This document shows positions 43,346 to 55,190 of a stretch of 64,000 nt of DNA, in pieces. A program made the position numbers and the translations under genes. Origin of the DNA: Daldinia sp. FL1419 (taxonomy: Eukaryota > Ascomycota > Sordariomycetes > Xylariales > Hypoxylaceae); assembly GCA_025201765.1 (NCBI GenBank), contig MU623377.1, forward strand, positions 62,001 through 126,000, read 5' to 3'. The notes beneath the pieces are model-generated. The model searched no databases, was not told where the DNA came from, and was given only the letters and a program-made list of their open reading frames with translations. The stretch's first letter is position 1; every line of letters begins with the position of its first letter.

Positions 43346-45043
43346 ATGGAGACGCACTTGTCTCAACAACCAGATCAGTCTAGCTCATCGCAGCGACAAT
43401 ACACCACTGTTGGATCAGTCTGGCACCCACAATCTACGCCGCTGCAGCCTCCGGCACGTCGTGGTCGAGCTCTTAGGTCTTCCGTGGCCAATCCCATGCT
43501 CGAACCTTACCCGGAAGATCCTTTCAATACTTTTGGCGCTGCCCATCCGTATTCTCACTCTCATTATTATTCGCCTTTGCAGCAGAATTTTGATCGCGCC
43601 GTCAGTCCCATCCAGTCTACCCGCTTACTGTCTCCCGATCATTTTATGCACCCAGATCATCCGACCCATTTTGACAATATTCCGTCCTCTGGCAGTCCCG
43701 GACCCAAGAGAATCACTGAGTTCGGGGGGCAATACTCTGCCACTCCACCTATCGGCATGCCTCAGCAGATCAGTCCAGCTATTCCGCGTCTACCCATGCC
43801 CGGCAACACTGTTGCTACTCCAGGCATCCATGGCCAAGTAAACAACCACTACGACAACGAGGGCAATAACCACGAGCACGAAGACGTGGAAGAGGAAGAG
43901 GATATTAACATGACTCTCAATAATATGTCAACTAAGACACTCACGAACTTGGCATCCTACCCAAACCCCATGCGGGAGGCTGCACAGAGGGTCCTTACGA
44001 GAGCCAGACAGGTTCCTTCAGCACCGCACCATCAAGTCTCAGATTCTATCTCACATCAAAACAGCGGTTTGAATTTCCCACCTGGTTTGGGTCCTAGAAC
44101 CATCCGATCTGACCCGGTTGGCGCCGAGAGCCTATTTCAGTCCGACAAATTCGACTCGCGCAACCCCGATCAGCTACTGGGCCATCCCCATCCGGGTGTT
44201 ACGACGGCCGCGGCCCGGGGCCGCGACTCCTATCCAGCCGTATTACCCAAGGGACTGGGCGCCCCACAACCTCTAACTGCAGGCCCTCCCGGACAACGTC
44301 ACTTTCAACCCTCGGCCTTCAACGGAGCCCCAAATGCACTGCAAAAGGGATTCGAGAAGCCTCGCGAGTTTGATAACTTTGCTGACGACCTCACTCATCA
44401 TCAGCCCCTCTCATCCTTCCAGCCACAGCGACATGCGCAGTCCACGCCTCGACAACCCACCCCTTCATACAAGAGCGAAGCGCTCTCTATTCGCCCGGTG
44501 GCACCTGTCATGAACAAAGATACTAATAGTAACATCAAAATGGTAGACACACTCACATATGAGGAAGCTAAAAGATTCTTCCCAAAAGGACTTCCCCCGG
44601 ACTTCAACTTCGATACCAAACCGGTAGATGACAACTGGGCAGAGAAGTGCATGAAAGAAGAAGAAGAGAAGGGTAAAGGTGGAAGGCAGAAATTACTATG
44701 GCAACAGACTGCTGAATTCCAAGCGAATCATAAGTCCAGACTTGACCATGACTTCTACAACGGAAATTACATGATCTACAAGAACTTAAGAACGGCCGTC
44801 CATGAGAAGAACAACCGCGACGTCGTACGCACTATTGGTTCTGAGTCCCAGGAACCTCGAGAATTACCAAAGCCTAGACTTGAGACTGAATTCGATGGCC
44901 GTTTTATCTCTGTTGAGAATGCCAACGCGATTCCCACACACGAGCACGCCGAGCCTCTCCTTAGCGTGTTGTATCAGTCCCTCGACAGAAATACGAAGCT
45001 CTCGTCACCAGAAAAGTCATCCCCGAGCAGCGGACCTCACTAG
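43346..45043 (+). CDS. Unrecognised Gln/Pro/His-rich protein of 565 residues
   Basis: A single-exon gene with a long, uninterrupted frame from the ATG at 43346 in good context (CACCATGG). Residues 1-170 are rich in Ser, Pro, His and Gln and look disordered; an acidic run (HEDVEEEEDINM) lies near residues 178-190, followed by TLNNMSTKTLTNLASYPNPM and REAAQRVLTRARQ. Towards the C terminus a better-structured region (about residues 400-510) has LTYEEAKRFFPKGLPPDFNF, a Lys/Glu-rich helix, and YNGNYMIYKNLRTAVHEKN, and looks conserved by composition. There is no signal peptide or membrane span. I do not recognise a family; it resembles the uncharacterised low-complexity proteins common in Sordariomycetes. 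The acidic and Q-rich parts would suit a nuclear or RNA-related scaffold, but that is speculation. Confidence 0.75.
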   Translation: METHLSQQPDQSSSSQRQYTTVGSVWHPQSTPLQPPARRGRALRSSVANPMLEPYPEDPFNTFGAAHPYSHSHYYSPLQQNFDRAVSPIQSTRLLSPDHFMHPDHPTHFDNIPSSGSPGPKRITEFGGQYSATPPIGMPQQISPAIPRLPMPGNTVATPGIHGQVNNHYDNEGNNHEHEDVEEEEDINMTLNNMSTKTLTNLASYPNPMREAAQRVLTRARQVPSAPHHQVSDSISHQNSGLNFPPGLGPRTIRSDPVGAESLFQSDKFDSRNPDQLLGHPHPGVTTAAARGRDSYPAVLPKGLGAPQPLTAGPPGQRHFQPSAFNGAPNALQKGFEKPREFDNFADDLTHHQPLSSFQPQRHAQSTPRQPTPSYKSEALSIRPVAPVMNKDTNSNIKMVDTLTYEEAKRFFPKGLPPDFNFDTKPVDDNWAEKCMKEEEEKGKGGRQKLLWQQTAEFQANHKSRLDHDFYNGNYMIYKNLRTAVHEKNNRDVVRTIGSESQEPRELPKPRLETEFDGRFISVENANAIPTHEHAEPLLSVLYQSLDRNTKLSSPEKSSPSSGPH

Positions 45044-46512
45044 ATTCCCACTAGGACACAACAGCTGAAGACAGTCAGTGCATATAAGAACACCCGTGTC
45101 ATGTGGACTCAGTTTCTATTTAACTAAGTGATGCGAATAGGAATTGCTGCTCTGGAAACCGGATGCACAATTTGGGGAAGTAAAATGGCCCTTACCAAGT
45201 AAGGTCTGACAAGGAAGGAAGGAAGGAAGGAAACCGGGAAAGGAAATTCATAAAGTGCACCTTGTTGATGGTGTTAACCCGCCAGGGATTTTTCGAGGAT
45301 AAGCAGCAGTTCATCCGTATTCTTTTTTCAAAGATCTCGGCAGCAAGGGATATTGTACAGAGGCTCTAATTTTGGATTAGAAGTGGCGCTCGCGCGCGTG
45401 CATCACGTCAACAGGACAGTAATGGGCGTTGGTCGGTTGTATCAGGATGGAATCTTCTTCTCTAATGGCATGGGGGCCCTGAGCTTTGTACACAATTGCT
45501 TTGGCACTTGATCGATATCTTCTTATCCTTTGTGTTTTTCTCTTAACTTGGCCAGGGATATCCTGCCATTCTTCTGATTTTGGCATCTTCTGACCCACGA
45601 GTCTCACGCATCTGAAGCACCGAGACATGTATCCTAGCACGGCCTTATAGGAGAACGTAGGCTTCTGGGTACCTCATTTTTCGTTCCGGTTTATCTTCAT
45701 CTCATCAAGCTTATGAAGATAATTTCCACCTCACCGTCTAATCTTGATTTCGTGGACCGTATGTGTTTTAATAGGAGAATTTCTTACCGGTAATACTCAT
45801 TAAGATCATTAATACACATATCTCCTCACTGTATGTGAACGCCCCCTCGTCTTGAGATGGGTAGTCTGGCGCAAACCAGGTCTTGCTCTAAAAATCCCCA
45901 TTCTTCGTAGCCGTTTTTTACGAAATTGTGTATGGTCGAGCCACTAGGAGGAGAGAATGAAGAACTGCTCCTTAGCACAGGTCTAATACTTGCAGGACGA
46001 TATACCTAGACTAGACTGACCGGCAATTCCTGATTTATATACTTTGCTTTTATGTTTGTAAGTACCTACACCGACGAATAATCAATGAAATTCATTATTT
46101 TTATTTTTATTTTTATTTTTTATTTTTCAAGGTAGTTGGATTATAATAATACCTACTGTTAGGTTAGGTAGGTGCCTAGGTAGATATGGCATACGAATAA
46201 ATCCAATTGCTATATATATAACCGCCGCGAACATGGATTTTCAGGGGTAATTCCCCTCCTGCGTATGTAGGTGTATGTCATACTCGAGAAACGGCTTCTT
46301 ATGGCTATACCTACTTAGGTATGTATGTATAAGCAAACCACGCCAAGCGGGCTTCGTTCTCGTTCTCGATCTCGATCTCGTTTTCGATACCTAATCTCAT
46401 TACTATTCTCTCTCCTGTAGTTATACAATCTGGCAAACACTGCTCGGCTACTTCAAGCCAAGCCCAGTGCAGCCAAGCCGCGAAAACAGCAGCACTTGGG
46501 AAGAAAAAAAAG

Positions 46513-46514
<2 letters not shown>

Positions 46515-46543
<29 letters not shown>
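46515..46543. repeat. Poly-T run (29 bases)
   Basis: Uninterrupted T run preceded by A8GGG. It may be a length-variable site. Confidence 0.9.
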
Positions 46544-46545
<2 letters not shown>

Positions 46546-47128
46546 GAATGAAACTCCGAGGACTAAAATACGTCTGTCTCTCGCCGGCCCCTTTTCTCCC
46601 CGTCGCAGGATAGCCCGGCCCATCAAACGGCAAAACCTCCCTAAGAACAGCAGTACCTAGGTAATAAAACCTAGCTCTTCTCTCCTCCCCTTTCCATCGC
46701 CATTGAAAGATATACCTAAGCACCTATCAACTTACTTTCTCGCTCGGGATTCATTACTCGGGCTCAGTCATACATAAAACACACAGCCACCAGCCTACCA
46801 ACCCTCCTTCAAGGGGGTCCTCCGGCCGCACGTAGGATATCCGGAACGTAACTTAAATAAATGTCTCGAGCCCCAATTTCAAGCCTCAGTGCACCAAGTT
46901 AAAACAAAACAAAACACGCAAGATGAAGAATTTCCTAACATTTGCATGCCTATGTAAGTACGTATGTAGGTAGTGTAAGCGAAACACGCACTGATCGTCA
47001 GAAAATACGTGATGATAAAGTTCCAAGAGACATAAAAAAAAAGAGGCCACGACGTGATAACATAACATAAAAAGCTAGTCTTTTTTTTTCCCCCGTTGCG
47101 TGCCTGCCAGCTAGCAATCGCCTGATGA

Positions 47129-47130
<2 letters not shown>

Positions 47131-47168
<38 letters not shown>
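47131..47168. repeat. (AGT)n trinucleotide microsatellite
   Basis: About twelve GTA units, continuing imperfectly to about 47,210 as AGTAGTAGTGG-like units. Confidence 0.9.
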
Positions 47169-47170
<2 letters not shown>

Positions 47171-47600
47171 CAATAGTAGGAGTGGTAATAGTAGTAGTGG
47201 TAATAGTAGCTGAGCCTAGTACTAGAATACCTAAGTTGCGTGAAGAGACATTCGTACAAAGGAATTGAAAAATTTCGGTGAACGTCGCACCGACATTGGA
47301 ATTGTGGTGATGAAAATATGGTTATCGGGAGCTAAGGCTCCTGAGTTGTCGAATCGAGCCCCGAAGGCAAAAATAAACAAGCTTTTCTAGTAGCCCGAGC
47401 CCAGAATCAACGCCCGCGGAGCCCATTTCCTGCTACCCTCCAGCTGGCCGGAGAATACAACATCGTGGTATATGGAGAAAGAAAGGAAAATATCTGAAAG
47501 GGGGTATGCTATGACGACACCAAGACACAAAAGGTCAAAGACCCGCTAACCATGTAGAAAAAACGTCTCATCCACTAAAAAAACCTCCCGTCATCCCCTC

Positions 47601-49232
47601 TCATCGACGTCGACTCGAAGGTTGTCGCTGCTTGAGGCGACTCGTTCTCCATCCTTCATACCATTGTTCTCTGCTTGCCTCGCGCAGCTCACCTCGCCAC
47701 TCATTAAATACCGCATCCTTCAATTTGGTATAGTCGCAGTGTTCCTCATTGTAAGGGTCTGCAAAACCCCAAGGGAACTTTCGGCCAACAACACCAGGCT
47801 CGTAGATATCGGGGCTGATTATGGACATCGGCAGGAAGGGAAGCTCTTCAGCCGCGTCCCCCTCGGCCGACTTGGGTCGGCGGGTAGAAGTATTCGAGCG
47901 GCGTTTCGAAGCTGGCGAGACTCTGCCTTGGATAGGGAGTTCTTCGTCCTCTGCTTCGGTGCTATCGTCTTCTACGACTGCCGATTCAACGGCTCCCTCG
48001 CTTTCCTCTTGATCCTCCTCTTCGGCCTCATCAATTCTGCTAGAATCCGGCGTGGTATCATCGTCGTCGTCGAGACCTAATGCCTCGAGGGGATCAAAAT
48101 TCGCCTTTTTGAGGCTGGCCCAGACAGTCTTCTTGAGGACGGCCATGTGAGCAGTGGTTATGGTGTCGGCTTTCGATATCACTGGAATCACTGTCGTCTT
48201 GCCCTGAAGGGTCCGCATAACTTGTAAATCCAAATCTTCGTCCAAGCCACCTACAACACGGCCAATCTCTCGTTCGTACTTGCCGCTGTGGCCATTCGCC
48301 GAGGCAGCCTTTGCGGCAGCTATATTCCGGTCTAGGCGAGCAGGGTCTAGGACGAGGAAAACTGCGTGGATGTGCGTATCCTGAACGCCGGGCGATCGAA
48401 TCACCTTCATCTCTTCCGCGAAAGTCTCCTCGAATTTGCTCTCCAAGAAAGTCGACATTTCTCTTAATTGCAAATCTACTACGTTCTTTTCGAGACCCTC
48501 CGAGTCCCATAGGGTTAAACCAATACGCTCACCATCTATTTCGCTCTCGAGATAATGCGGTATAAAGTTACCCGAGGGAGTTGCATGAGAGGTGACCTCT
48601 TGCTCAATCTCGGTCGACCGTTGAGATCGCTTCTTCTCTGGCAGAGCTAGAGAGGTCTTGAGGAATTCGAGGAAAGAAGTCTTTCCGGAACCACGAGTGC
48701 CTACGATTAAGATACTACGGGTTCATCGTAAGCTTCGACACCGAGAAAATAAATAAGGGGGAACATACTTGAAAGGAGTAGGGTCCTTCCTCCTACGAAC
48801 CCTTCTAGGGCTGTTAATAGTGCTAATGGCGCTACTCGCGTAGCTGTACCGGCCACGATGCGTCATGCTTTCAGTACGAGCGTAGGGATCGACGTACATT
48901 CCGCTGGGCACGGGAGGTACGGGAGGACTGGCAACTGAGGACATTGAAGGACGGCCGGGGTCAATAGACGGCCTAGGGGGGTGATGGTGGAACGAATGGT
49001 CGACTTTTCCAGAAACGATGGCAATAGAATCGGGGCGAGTATCACCTCCAAAGCTTTGAAGAGGTTCAGGTTGAGCACCATTGTAGAGGGCGGGCAGACG
49101 AGGGGGGGATTTAGGAACGCTTTCCCTTTGGGGCACCTCCTTATGGTGCTTCCTACCCCCCTTACCCAAGTCGCCCGATTTGCTGCGTCGAAGTAACATC
49201 CCGAAACTAGTTCGACGAGGCTGTTCACTCAT
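47601..49232 (-). CDS. aspE: Septin, AspE type (filamentous-fungus group 5)
   Basis: Model: complement(47601..48714, 48769..49232), 525 residues. A long Ser/Pro/Arg-rich N-terminal extension of about 150 residues, with a basic RRVRRRKD patch, precedes the GTPase. Splicing out the 54-base intron assembles PFNILIVGTRGSGKTSFLEF, the P-loop. The G3 motif is LWDSEG, the VFLVLDPARLDRN and VIPVISKADT segments give the G4 motif (xKAD), and an acidic Asp/Glu/Ser-rich insert of about 100 residues interrupts the domain before FLPMSIISPDIYEPGVVGRK, FPWGFADPYNEEHCDY. The C terminus has the EQWYEGWRTSRLKQ end and no long coiled coil. The divergent P-loop protein with a large N-terminal extension and no coiled coil is characteristic of AspE, a septin specific to filamentous fungi. 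It may associate with cortical filaments; its own GTPase status cannot be judged here. Confidence 0.86.
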
Positions 49233-49304
49233 AGTTTTATTCTTGCTAGCATCAACTCAACGCTATCCACACTTAGATGGCAAGGGCTATCCAAGGTTTG
49301 AATA

Positions 49305-49344
49305 ACGACGAAACAGCGAAACGACGAAACGACGAAACGACGAC
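49305..49344. repeat. CGACGAAA-type tandem repeat upstream of the septin gene
   Basis: Repeated ACGACGAA units, 75 bases upstream of the start codon; it could lie in the 5' leader. Confidence 0.75.
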
Positions 49345-50418
49345 TGCCCAGGTAGTGCCTATTCAACGTATACTTGTGATAAGTACCTTTCACGAGGAAA
49401 ATCGCAAGGCGTGGTACCCTGCCTGCCGATTTACAGTTCAATAATAGGTTTTGACTACGAGGTCGAGATCTTTGTCCAAGCTTGAAGTGGCCCGACTTCC
49501 CGGTGAGGGGTTTGCGCAAGGGGGTATTCGTAATTGTGCAGGTGAGCGACTGAAAAGAGGATTCGATTTGGGGAAAGTGTATCTCCCTATCTCGTGTTCG
49601 ATCTTACTGTTGTGGAGAAAATGTTGTATTTGTGCGAAAGGGAGGTAAATCCGAGAGCGAATGAAAGTGTAGAGATATGCGCTTGTATAAAGTGGGCGTC
49701 CAGTCCTCGTTTCTAACTTCCCAATATGAATTGGAAATGCTTTAAGAAACGTATTTCGAAATTCGAAAGAGCTGATTTTCAGAGGTATATCAAACTTGAA
49801 ATGACTTATACTACCGGGTATAGTCGTCAAGGTATAAATGGTCAAAACCAAGAGGAAAAGGCGAACGCTGAACGCAAGATGGTGAAAATCGAAAAGACCT
49901 GAAGAAGCAAAATATCAAAGGGGTTAGCCTAGCTGTCGAAGTTGTCTCGCGATGAAATTAATTCAACCCGGGTTCCTTGTAAATGTAAACAAGTGGGTCG
50001 CAATTCAATGATAACTGGAAATGGGCACCGAACAGATGGAAATAAACAACGTATCCGGATAACTAATCGAAAAAGGGTGCTTGGGAGTTGAAAAGAAGAA
50101 GTAAAAAAAAAATAAAAAAAAAATAAAAAAAGGAACCCCAAAGTGAGAGTCGCAAATAATATCGACCAACGAAAATCAACCAGCAAGCTTCAAGCTTACC
50201 ACCTCACTTTCTACTTGATCTCGCGTGGCGTGATAGCGGAGGTGGGCATAAACCGGATTGTTTTTCAATTGGTACTCTTCTCCAAAGGGACTACGTCAAA
50301 GTAGAACGAGATGAGTGGAAGGTTTGTTTGCTGATGGGTTGAATGAACCAATCCAAGATCGTATTCTTGTGATCTACCGACCTGCGGAAGGAGGGCGCAA
50401 TGGCTATTCGATGTTCTG

Positions 50419-50448
50419 TACCTAGGTAGGTAGGTAGGTAGGTAGGTA
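50419..50448. repeat. (TAGG)n tetranucleotide tract
   Basis: TACCTAGG followed by five further TAGG units. Confidence 0.85.
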
Positions 50449-52768
50449 ATGTAAATGCGAGACGCAATGCAAGTTTAAAAAAGATGCTATGCGAACCAAT
50501 CTACAGCTCGTCCTTGAAGTCGAATCGAAACACCGTTGGGATTTAGGTAAACGCGACGCGGCGGCAGCAAAAAGTTTACCAATCACTCTCAAATCACTCC
50601 ACGGAGAAGAGACGGAAGAAGATATTCACTAACCTGAACGAATGTAAACGAGCGTTGAAAATCGCACGATGTGGTCAGTTCGCGATGGGCTTCGCTGGAA
50701 CAAGATCTTTGGTAGGAAGATGGGGGAGGGCGTTTAATGGCTGCAAAATTGGGTCTTATTGGGTCTTGGTCTGGTCGATGCAGATTAGAGGGAAAAGAAG
50801 GGTCTTCTTTTCTTTGCGTTCTTGGTCCGTGTTCTTGCTGGTCTGTGTACAATAATTTCAATGGGGCGCCGCTGAAGATCAACCGACTTCAGGGTTCCGG
50901 GGGAATATTGTACATGTAAAGCGTTAATGCATTCAAAGGACAATAATAATATTGGACTTGAGGTATTTGATATGTTTTTTTTAGAAGGAATGTAATAAGA
51001 ACTTCGTTATTGATAAAAGTATAAGTTACATTACATCCCTTGGGAAAAAAAAAAAAAATAAGATAAAAAAGACGGTACCACGCGAAATTCAGAATAATAA
51101 TAAAAAAACGACGTTGTCAAGCATCACGGAAAGCAGATGAGATGAGAGAGCCCTGGATTGGAGCTAGAGCTACTAACCCCAAATTGTTTCTATTGCCCAT
51201 TGCTAATCTGGGATGAAAAAGGGGAAGCGCCCCATAAGCATTATCCACGAATCCAACGCATTAAACGCATTTGTTCCCACGCTGCTGCCACGCTAGGTTG
51301 CGCGCCGTTTCAAGTCAAGCTTAAATCATGATTGGCCCCTGACCAGCCTAATCGGAGAAGGACCAAGAAGGGACTAGCGACGGTCGATGTCGCTACCAAA
51401 GTGACGCAGAGCAAATATCCCGAAGGGCTAGCTAGCTGGAGTCTGCTGGAGACGCTTGAACAGCGGACCTTTTTGGGGTACATGCCTTACCCTAGGTGCG
51501 CTAGCTCACCTACCCTAACGGGTTAGCGTCACCGAATGAATTTCGACATCCACGTAGGAGATAACGCGTACCTACTGAACCGCTGTACCTATTGTACATA
51601 GGATATGCTCACAGGTACTTGGTCGTAACAGTAGTATAAAAATCTACATTTTAAATCAAAGCTACATAGGTAGGTACCTACCTGTAGCCCCCCTTATTAA
51701 TAACCAGAACCCCCCCCCCCCTATTATCGACAAACATTTTATCGGTATTTATATTGGCGATAACTTCGCGCCGACAAACGAATTTCAGCCGTTGCGTGCT
51801 ATACCTTATTTCCCTTAGGCAAACACCCCGCCATCGGCTGCCTACCTGGGTCCTGAACAACCAAGCTACTTGTATCGTACAATAAGGTACCTACCTACTA
51901 ACAACAGCATTGCTCAGCTCCAGCGATGGTCGCGTGGATCCTCCACGTGCTGGTCCAACTATCATCTATGTACGGTATACGGTAACTAGGTATGACCTGG
52001 GCATGTTTTGCAGAATGTTTTGCAGCTATTGTGCACAGTAGCCATTTTCTGTCTCGGCTACGTGCAGCCAAGCTAATATATCCCCTCCCCCAAGGCTGAC
52101 AAAACCAACTAGTAGTTGTCGATTTTCGTGCAAGCGTATGTTGCGTCCCGCTTACAGCATTAGGTAGTTAAGCAAGCCGAGATGAGTTGGTATTCGTCTT
52201 AGACAACATCTGATCCAGCAGGCTTGGGTAGTGCGGTGGACGTAAACACGAGACTTGCATAGACTTATGGACGGGATATATTTGTTTAACTTATATAGGT
52301 AGTTAGTCAGTGCATATCGTAGTATATATCACAGTATATATCATATTCCAATATAAACCGGGTAAGCAGCATCAGATATATCAACCACCCACCTCTTCAT
52401 CTTACACGACGTATGCAAATCGCTCCAAAAAGAAGAGGTGTAAGTAGTCTTTTTAAGGGGGGGACCATCTCCACCTATAATACAAGTCGGCCTGATGCTC
52501 TATGTATGTATATGCCAGCCGTCTAACCCCCTTCTATGCTCTTTACGGTTCTACAAAGTCCCCTTTTTATTTTATTTTCCAAGGTATCCCTCAGCTCTAG
52601 AACTAGACCCAGACCTTCAACCCTCGAAGACCTCACTAGTACGGTAAAACACGTTGCGTTAGCTTCCAGATCTTACCTTTTCTAGATAATATAGCTCCCA
52701 GTTCCACGTTAAGTGGTTTTCGGAGAATGTTTTTCGAAAGAAAATCCCACTTACTATCAACGGGTTAG

Positions 52769-55190
52769 CTATCGTAAATAAGGGGGCTTGAATATCATTC
52801 GAAGAATAAGATTCAAGGGATCAACGTGATATGATGTTCCACGTACCTGCTGCAGCTCGACACCATAATCTTTGGCCATCTCCCTCATCCTGGCCTCGAC
52901 TTCGTCTTCCATACCACCTCCCAATCCTAGCCATTGTCGGACCTTGAATGTGTAGAATGCTACATCGGTGGCGAATAATATGGTCTTGAATAGGAGATGC
53001 TTCCAGGCGTTAAACATGCGCTCCCTCAAAGGTAGATTCGGGTCTTGGAACAAGCTTCGACTCGCCCAATTGCCCATTATCTTGATACGATTGACCGGAG
53101 ATCCCATAAATTGGTTGTTCCCCTAACATAAGTAAGTACGTCGAACGCAGCGGGACTAAGCGCAATGATCGTAGGCGGGAGTAATGTAAAAGAGAGAGCT
53201 CACCTGTACGATACGCATGTTTCGTCCGATAAAGACGAGCTCTTGGGGCCACTTCTCCTCGTCTGATAATACCTCGCGAATTCCTTGCTTCATCATCCGT
53301 TGAGCTTCATAGTGCCGCTCCGCCGGTGTCTTGCCCTCCAATTGTTTCATGATCTTACTCCTAGTAGTCTGGTCGCCCCCCTCGTAAGGGCGCATTAGAG
53401 TTGCGCTCGCAAATAGATCGGGTGCCTTGATACCCCATTGCGCCGTAACATCGGCTATCGTCTTGTTATCGAAAGTCAATAGTGCTTTCCAAAGTAACGC
53501 ATATTGGTGCCTAAATTTAGGGGTCATGTAAACGTAAAGTCCGTGGTCGATAAGAACTAATTCGGCCTTTCCTGACGGCAGTCGTCTTATGAAAATGTTA
53601 CCTGGATGAGGGTCGCAGTGTACAACGCCCCATTTGAATATTTCTAGAGTATGTTAGCTTCGTAAATCTGTCCTGGATATCACTCTTCCTAGGTTCATTC
53701 GAGTATGGCGCTGGGTTTCAGGAGGAGGCATTGTTACTCACTGCCTGCTAATTAGTATATGAGTAAAATAACGGAAGAGATACGAATAGGGGCGGCTGGT
53801 GGGGGTTCGGGGCGAGAACTTTAATACATACCGAGCTGAAAAGAGATCCACCATCGTAGTCATAACCTCCTTACTAGACAAGCCGAGTCCGCCCTTACCA
53901 CTTCGTCCTTTCCAGGTCTCTCGATCGGGCTTCAGGTTTTCCTTTAGTGGGTTTGCGCGCAGCTCTCGCCGAGCGGCAGCCATGTCCGAAGGGCTGAACT
54001 GCAGCTGAGCACCGTGGACCCCAGGTGATCCATTACCGGAGCCTCCCAACCAACGACCACCCGTCGCTTCTTTATCCCAAAGACGGACACCCTCGATCCA
54101 CTCGGTAACTAAGACTCTCCTCGTGGTGAACTCTGGGTAGACTTGGGGTATATACACACGGCCTTTGAGACTAGGTTCTGAATTTACGAGACTTCTCATC
54201 ATCTCGGAATTTTTGGCTTCCTCCTCGAAGTCCGTTTCTAGCATTAGCCGTTCGGTAATGAACGGAACTAAGCTGTAAAGAGGGAGATCGAACCACCATG
54301 TGTATATCCGCATTACAACTCTACCATGTGGTTAGCCCCCTTATACCCCGAACACCGCATTGGGCGACTTACTTGAAGGCCCAGAGATCCCATCCCACTT
54401 GTTTGGCAATCTCCGGTTTTTGTAACTTGATCGCAACCTCTCTTCCGTCCGGAAGTCTGGCCCAATGTACCTGTGCAACACTCGCGCTAGCTCTCGCCCT
54501 ACGCTCCATTAACCCCTTACCCTCTTCACCGGTAAAACTAACACCGAATACTTCTTCAACACTCTTCCCACCAAAATCTTTCTTAACGACCTTTTCGATA
54601 TCCTTCCAATCGTCCTGCGGGGCATCGTCAAACATCCTCGAAAACATCTTCTGGAACTCGGGCGGCATAACGGCGCTCTGCATGGCAATAGCTTGGCCTA
54701 TCTTGAGGTATAGACCGCCGTTCGCACGCAGCAGGTTGAATAGCTTCTCGGCGCTGCGCATGTGTAGATCCTCGATCGTGCCGCCGGTCAGCGGCTCGGG
54801 GCGGAAGTTGAGCTTGTAATCGAGGGCGACCCAGAGACCCGTACCGAATGTAAGCAGGGACCGTCGGATACCCGCGGCGAACGCCTGGTTATCGATAACG
54901 TAGATCGTGCCGGTTACGGCGGAGAATATCAGCAGCCGCCGGCCCCATTTTCGACTCCGCTTGAAGTCTCGCGCCGCTTGCGGCTTACCCAGCGACGAGG
55001 GCGAAGGAGGACGGAGAGGTTCGAAGGAGGCGCTTGTCTGTATCGAGCGAACTTGATGCAATCTGTGCGCAGCGTTCGGAAGGCGTCGAAGCACTATATT
55101 TCGGGTCGCGTGGGCTACATTGCAAGCCTCAATCCTCTGTCTCGGGACGGCTTGGCGAGTGCGAAGCTTCGCTATTCCGTTGCGCAACAT
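52769..55190 (-). CDS. Mitochondrial ABC1/UbiB-family atypical kinase (Mcp2/Cqd2-like); one junction unresolved
   Basis: Exons: 55190..54373, 54320..53832, 53643..53204, 53122..52769. The N terminus is an Arg-rich presequence. A hydrophobic segment near residues 90-105 suggests inner-membrane anchorage. Family motifs: GGLYLKIGQAIAMQS (KxGQ, unique to this family), SASVAQVHWARL (Ala-rich nucleotide loop), the invariant lysine in EVAIKLQKP, LETDFEEEAKN, VLVTEWIEGVRLWD, then WGVVHCDPHPGNIFI and VLIDHGLYVYM (catalytic and metal-binding parts). The family is linked to coenzyme Q and lipid homeostasis. Exons 1-2 and 3-4 join in frame, but exon 2 ends in phase 2 (GTATGT donor at 53831) while exon 3, to read IFKWGVVHCDPHPG, needs phase 1. 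No simple microexon solves this. The last codons could be read through a further GTACGT donor near 52845, so the C terminus is uncertain. Confidence 0.82.

Larger units (their letters stand above)
45044..47600. other. Convergent 3' region rich in simple repeats
   Basis: It contains (GGAA)n at 45,211-45,232, (TTTTA)n at 46,096-46,128, CGTTCTCGATCT repeats at 46,353-46,388, a T29 run at 46,515-46,543 and (AGT)n at 47,131-47,168. An 87-codon minus-strand ORF at 45377-45640 has no recognised domain. No gene called. Confidence 0.5.
49233..52768. other. Long intergenic region upstream of the septin gene
   Basis: The first part carries a CGAAA-containing tandem at 49,305-49,344, just upstream of the septin start; the leader may extend through it. 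Further on are A-runs near 50,103-50,131, (TAGG)n at 50,419-50,448, a G/C run at 51,711-51,721 and paired TAGGTAGGTACCTACCT at about 51,666-51,683. All ORFs are short and unsupported. Confidence 0.5.

Noticed and set aside
45377..45640. 87-codon minus-strand ORF with Arg/Lys-rich middle
   Set aside because: No family recognised and no promoter or splice evidence; kept only as a possibility.
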